Positions 33,912 through 34,659 of a DNA stretch of 34,659 bases are shown in pieces; position 1 is the first letter of the stretch; each line of letters opens with the position of its first letter. The translations under genes were made by a program, and so were the position numbers. Source of the stretch: a bacterium (GTDB lineage: Bacteria > Patescibacteriota > Microgenomatia > UBA1406 > GWC2-37-13). The notes under the pieces are model-generated. The model saw nothing but the letters and a program-made list of their open reading frames with translations. It was not told where the DNA came from and did no database searches. Where the stretch lies: positions 1 through 34,659 of the forward strand of contig JAJYOJ010000002.1 of assembly GCA_021796235.1 (NCBI GenBank), written 5' to 3'.

Positions 33912-34659
33912 AGCCTTAAATAGTCTGTGAGCCAGCTGGAAATAGGTTCAAGATTAAAAGAACTCCAGTTACCGTCGCCGATTTGGAAAAGGGTGACACC
34001 GATTATATATGGATCCTGTTTTATTTGATTGTCATACCACTGTAACCAATTTTCATACTTACTTGCCGAACCGCGGGCAGACCAACCGCTGGTTTTTGGG
34101 TCGCCCGACTGATCAACGCCGCCTTCCGAAATAATCATTGGAATATCGGCCACGTCGGGCGCATTGGCTTGAAGATAGTTATAGAAAACCCTGTATCTTA
34201 GGGAGTACCAAAGTTCTTGGTTGACATCAGTTGTGTAGTTTAATGTATAACCGTGATAACACCAGGCGCCGCCAATTTGTTTCAAATATCTTAAAGTCGG
34301 AACAAAATATCCGATGTTTTGGCCGATTTCGTCAAAGGTTGACCCGGCGACATTGCCAACAGCAATACTTCCGGCGCAGGTTTTTATACCGGATTGGTTG
34401 TCAAGATCGGCAAGTCTTTCCCAAAATTGGGCAAGCCATTGAATATTTTCCACATTATCCCAAGGAGGAGTTTGTTCGGATTCATTCGGAGTTTCAATGT
34501 AATCGAAAAATTTTAAGTTGGCACCAAGGCTGTTTAATCCGGGTTTAATATATTGATTAAATATTGATTCAGCTGATGTTACTGGATTTGCGCTTGTATC
34601 AAACCGACCGGTGTCAATATAAATGCGTAAAACCACAACTCCTTCTGGAAACTTATTTT
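33908..34659 (-). CDS. Clan-A-like glycoside hydrolase, N-terminus beyond window
   Basis: The frame is open to the right edge; codons before the nominal start at 34636 read NKFPEGVVV, so the 5' end is missing. About 250 residues are visible. FFDYIETPNESE gives an N-E pair typical of the acid/base strand, and MIISEGGVDQSG gives the nucleophile strand, as in clan GH-A barrels. TLRYLKQIGGAWCYHGYTLNY and GVTLFQIGDGNWSSFNLEPI fit the last strands. Substrate unknown. It lies directly upstream of the HTH gene on the same strand, but that gene has its own promoter inside the hydrolase's last codons. Confidence 0.68.
   Translation of the reverse strand, partial: NKFPEGVVVLRIYIDTGRFDTSANPVTSAESIFNQYIKPGLNSLGANLKFFDYIETPNESEQTPPWDNVENIQWLAQFWERLADLDNQSGIKTCAGSIAVGNVAGSTFDEIGQNIGYFVPTLRYLKQIGGAWCYHGYTLNYTTDVNQELWYSLRYRVFYNYLQANAPDVADIPMIISEGGVDQSGDPKTSGWSARGSASKYENWLQWYDNQIKQDPYIIGVTLFQIGDGNWSSFNLEPISSWLTDYLRL

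Overview
The window looks like a piece of chromosome from a Patescibacteria/CPR bacterium, probably of the Microgenomates type. This is inferred from the gene content: short compact genes, few biosynthetic genes, giant repeat-rich surface proteins, lineage-typical short hypothetical proteins, a small wall-building set (MreB, sortase, GT26, UbiA) and minimal versions of housekeeping enzymes. No rRNA or marker gene is present to fix the taxonomy.

Layout. 1-6.8 kb: the 3' part of a very long collagen-like Gly-X-Thr surface protein, then an exported protein with a TP-rich stalk, an M23 peptidase domain and a glycine-rich tail, then a small anchored protein. 6.8-10.6 kb: an MFS transporter, a UPF0200-like P-loop kinase, two nucleoside diphosphate kinase paralogues and a thymidylate kinase with an altered P-loop. 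10.6-16.4 kb: tRNA-Arg(CCT) abutting a sortase, a PEGA-domain membrane protein, MreB, a GT26 glycosyltransferase, a nucleotidyltransferase, small proteins and tRNA-Leu. 16.4-21.9 kb: a putative Tat-exported cysteine hydrolase, tRNA-Ser, a P-loop protein, a histidine phosphatase, a phage-type metallopeptidase, tRNA-Arg(GCG) abutting a UbiA prenyltransferase, tRNA-Trp, two proline-rich small proteins and a frame-broken tail-anchored small protein. 22-23.8 kb: an exported GH18-like hydrolase, a conserved short protein and an LPETG-anchored mini-protein. 23.8-29.1 kb: a GT20 trehalose-phosphate-synthase-like gene followed by three overlapping GT4 glycosyltransferases, behind peptidyl-tRNA hydrolase. 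29.1-34.7 kb: a GalT-like transferase, a zinc-ribbon membrane protein, an unrecognised three-gene cassette, an excisionase-like HTH protein and the 3' part of a clan-A-like glycoside hydrolase.

How the genes may work together. Much of the window concerns the cell surface: structural fibres (collagen-like, Gly-rich), wall or glycan hydrolases (M23, GH18-like, the C/H protein, the edge hydrolase), a sortase plus an LPXTG substrate, the MreB cytoskeleton, a lipid-linked sugar transferase, a prenyltransferase and sugar metabolism (GalT, GT20, GT4s).

Two expression patterns stand out. At least eleven genes have a TATAAT-like -10 hexamer only 6-8 nt before the start codon, some with a near-consensus -35 at 17-18 bp, implying leaderless mRNAs. 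Two membrane-protein genes begin 1-4 nt after the end of a tRNA-Arg gene. The window also carries dispersed AAATCYC/AAATCCG-type heptamer repeats and GC-rich or palindromic elements, some in frame inside genes.
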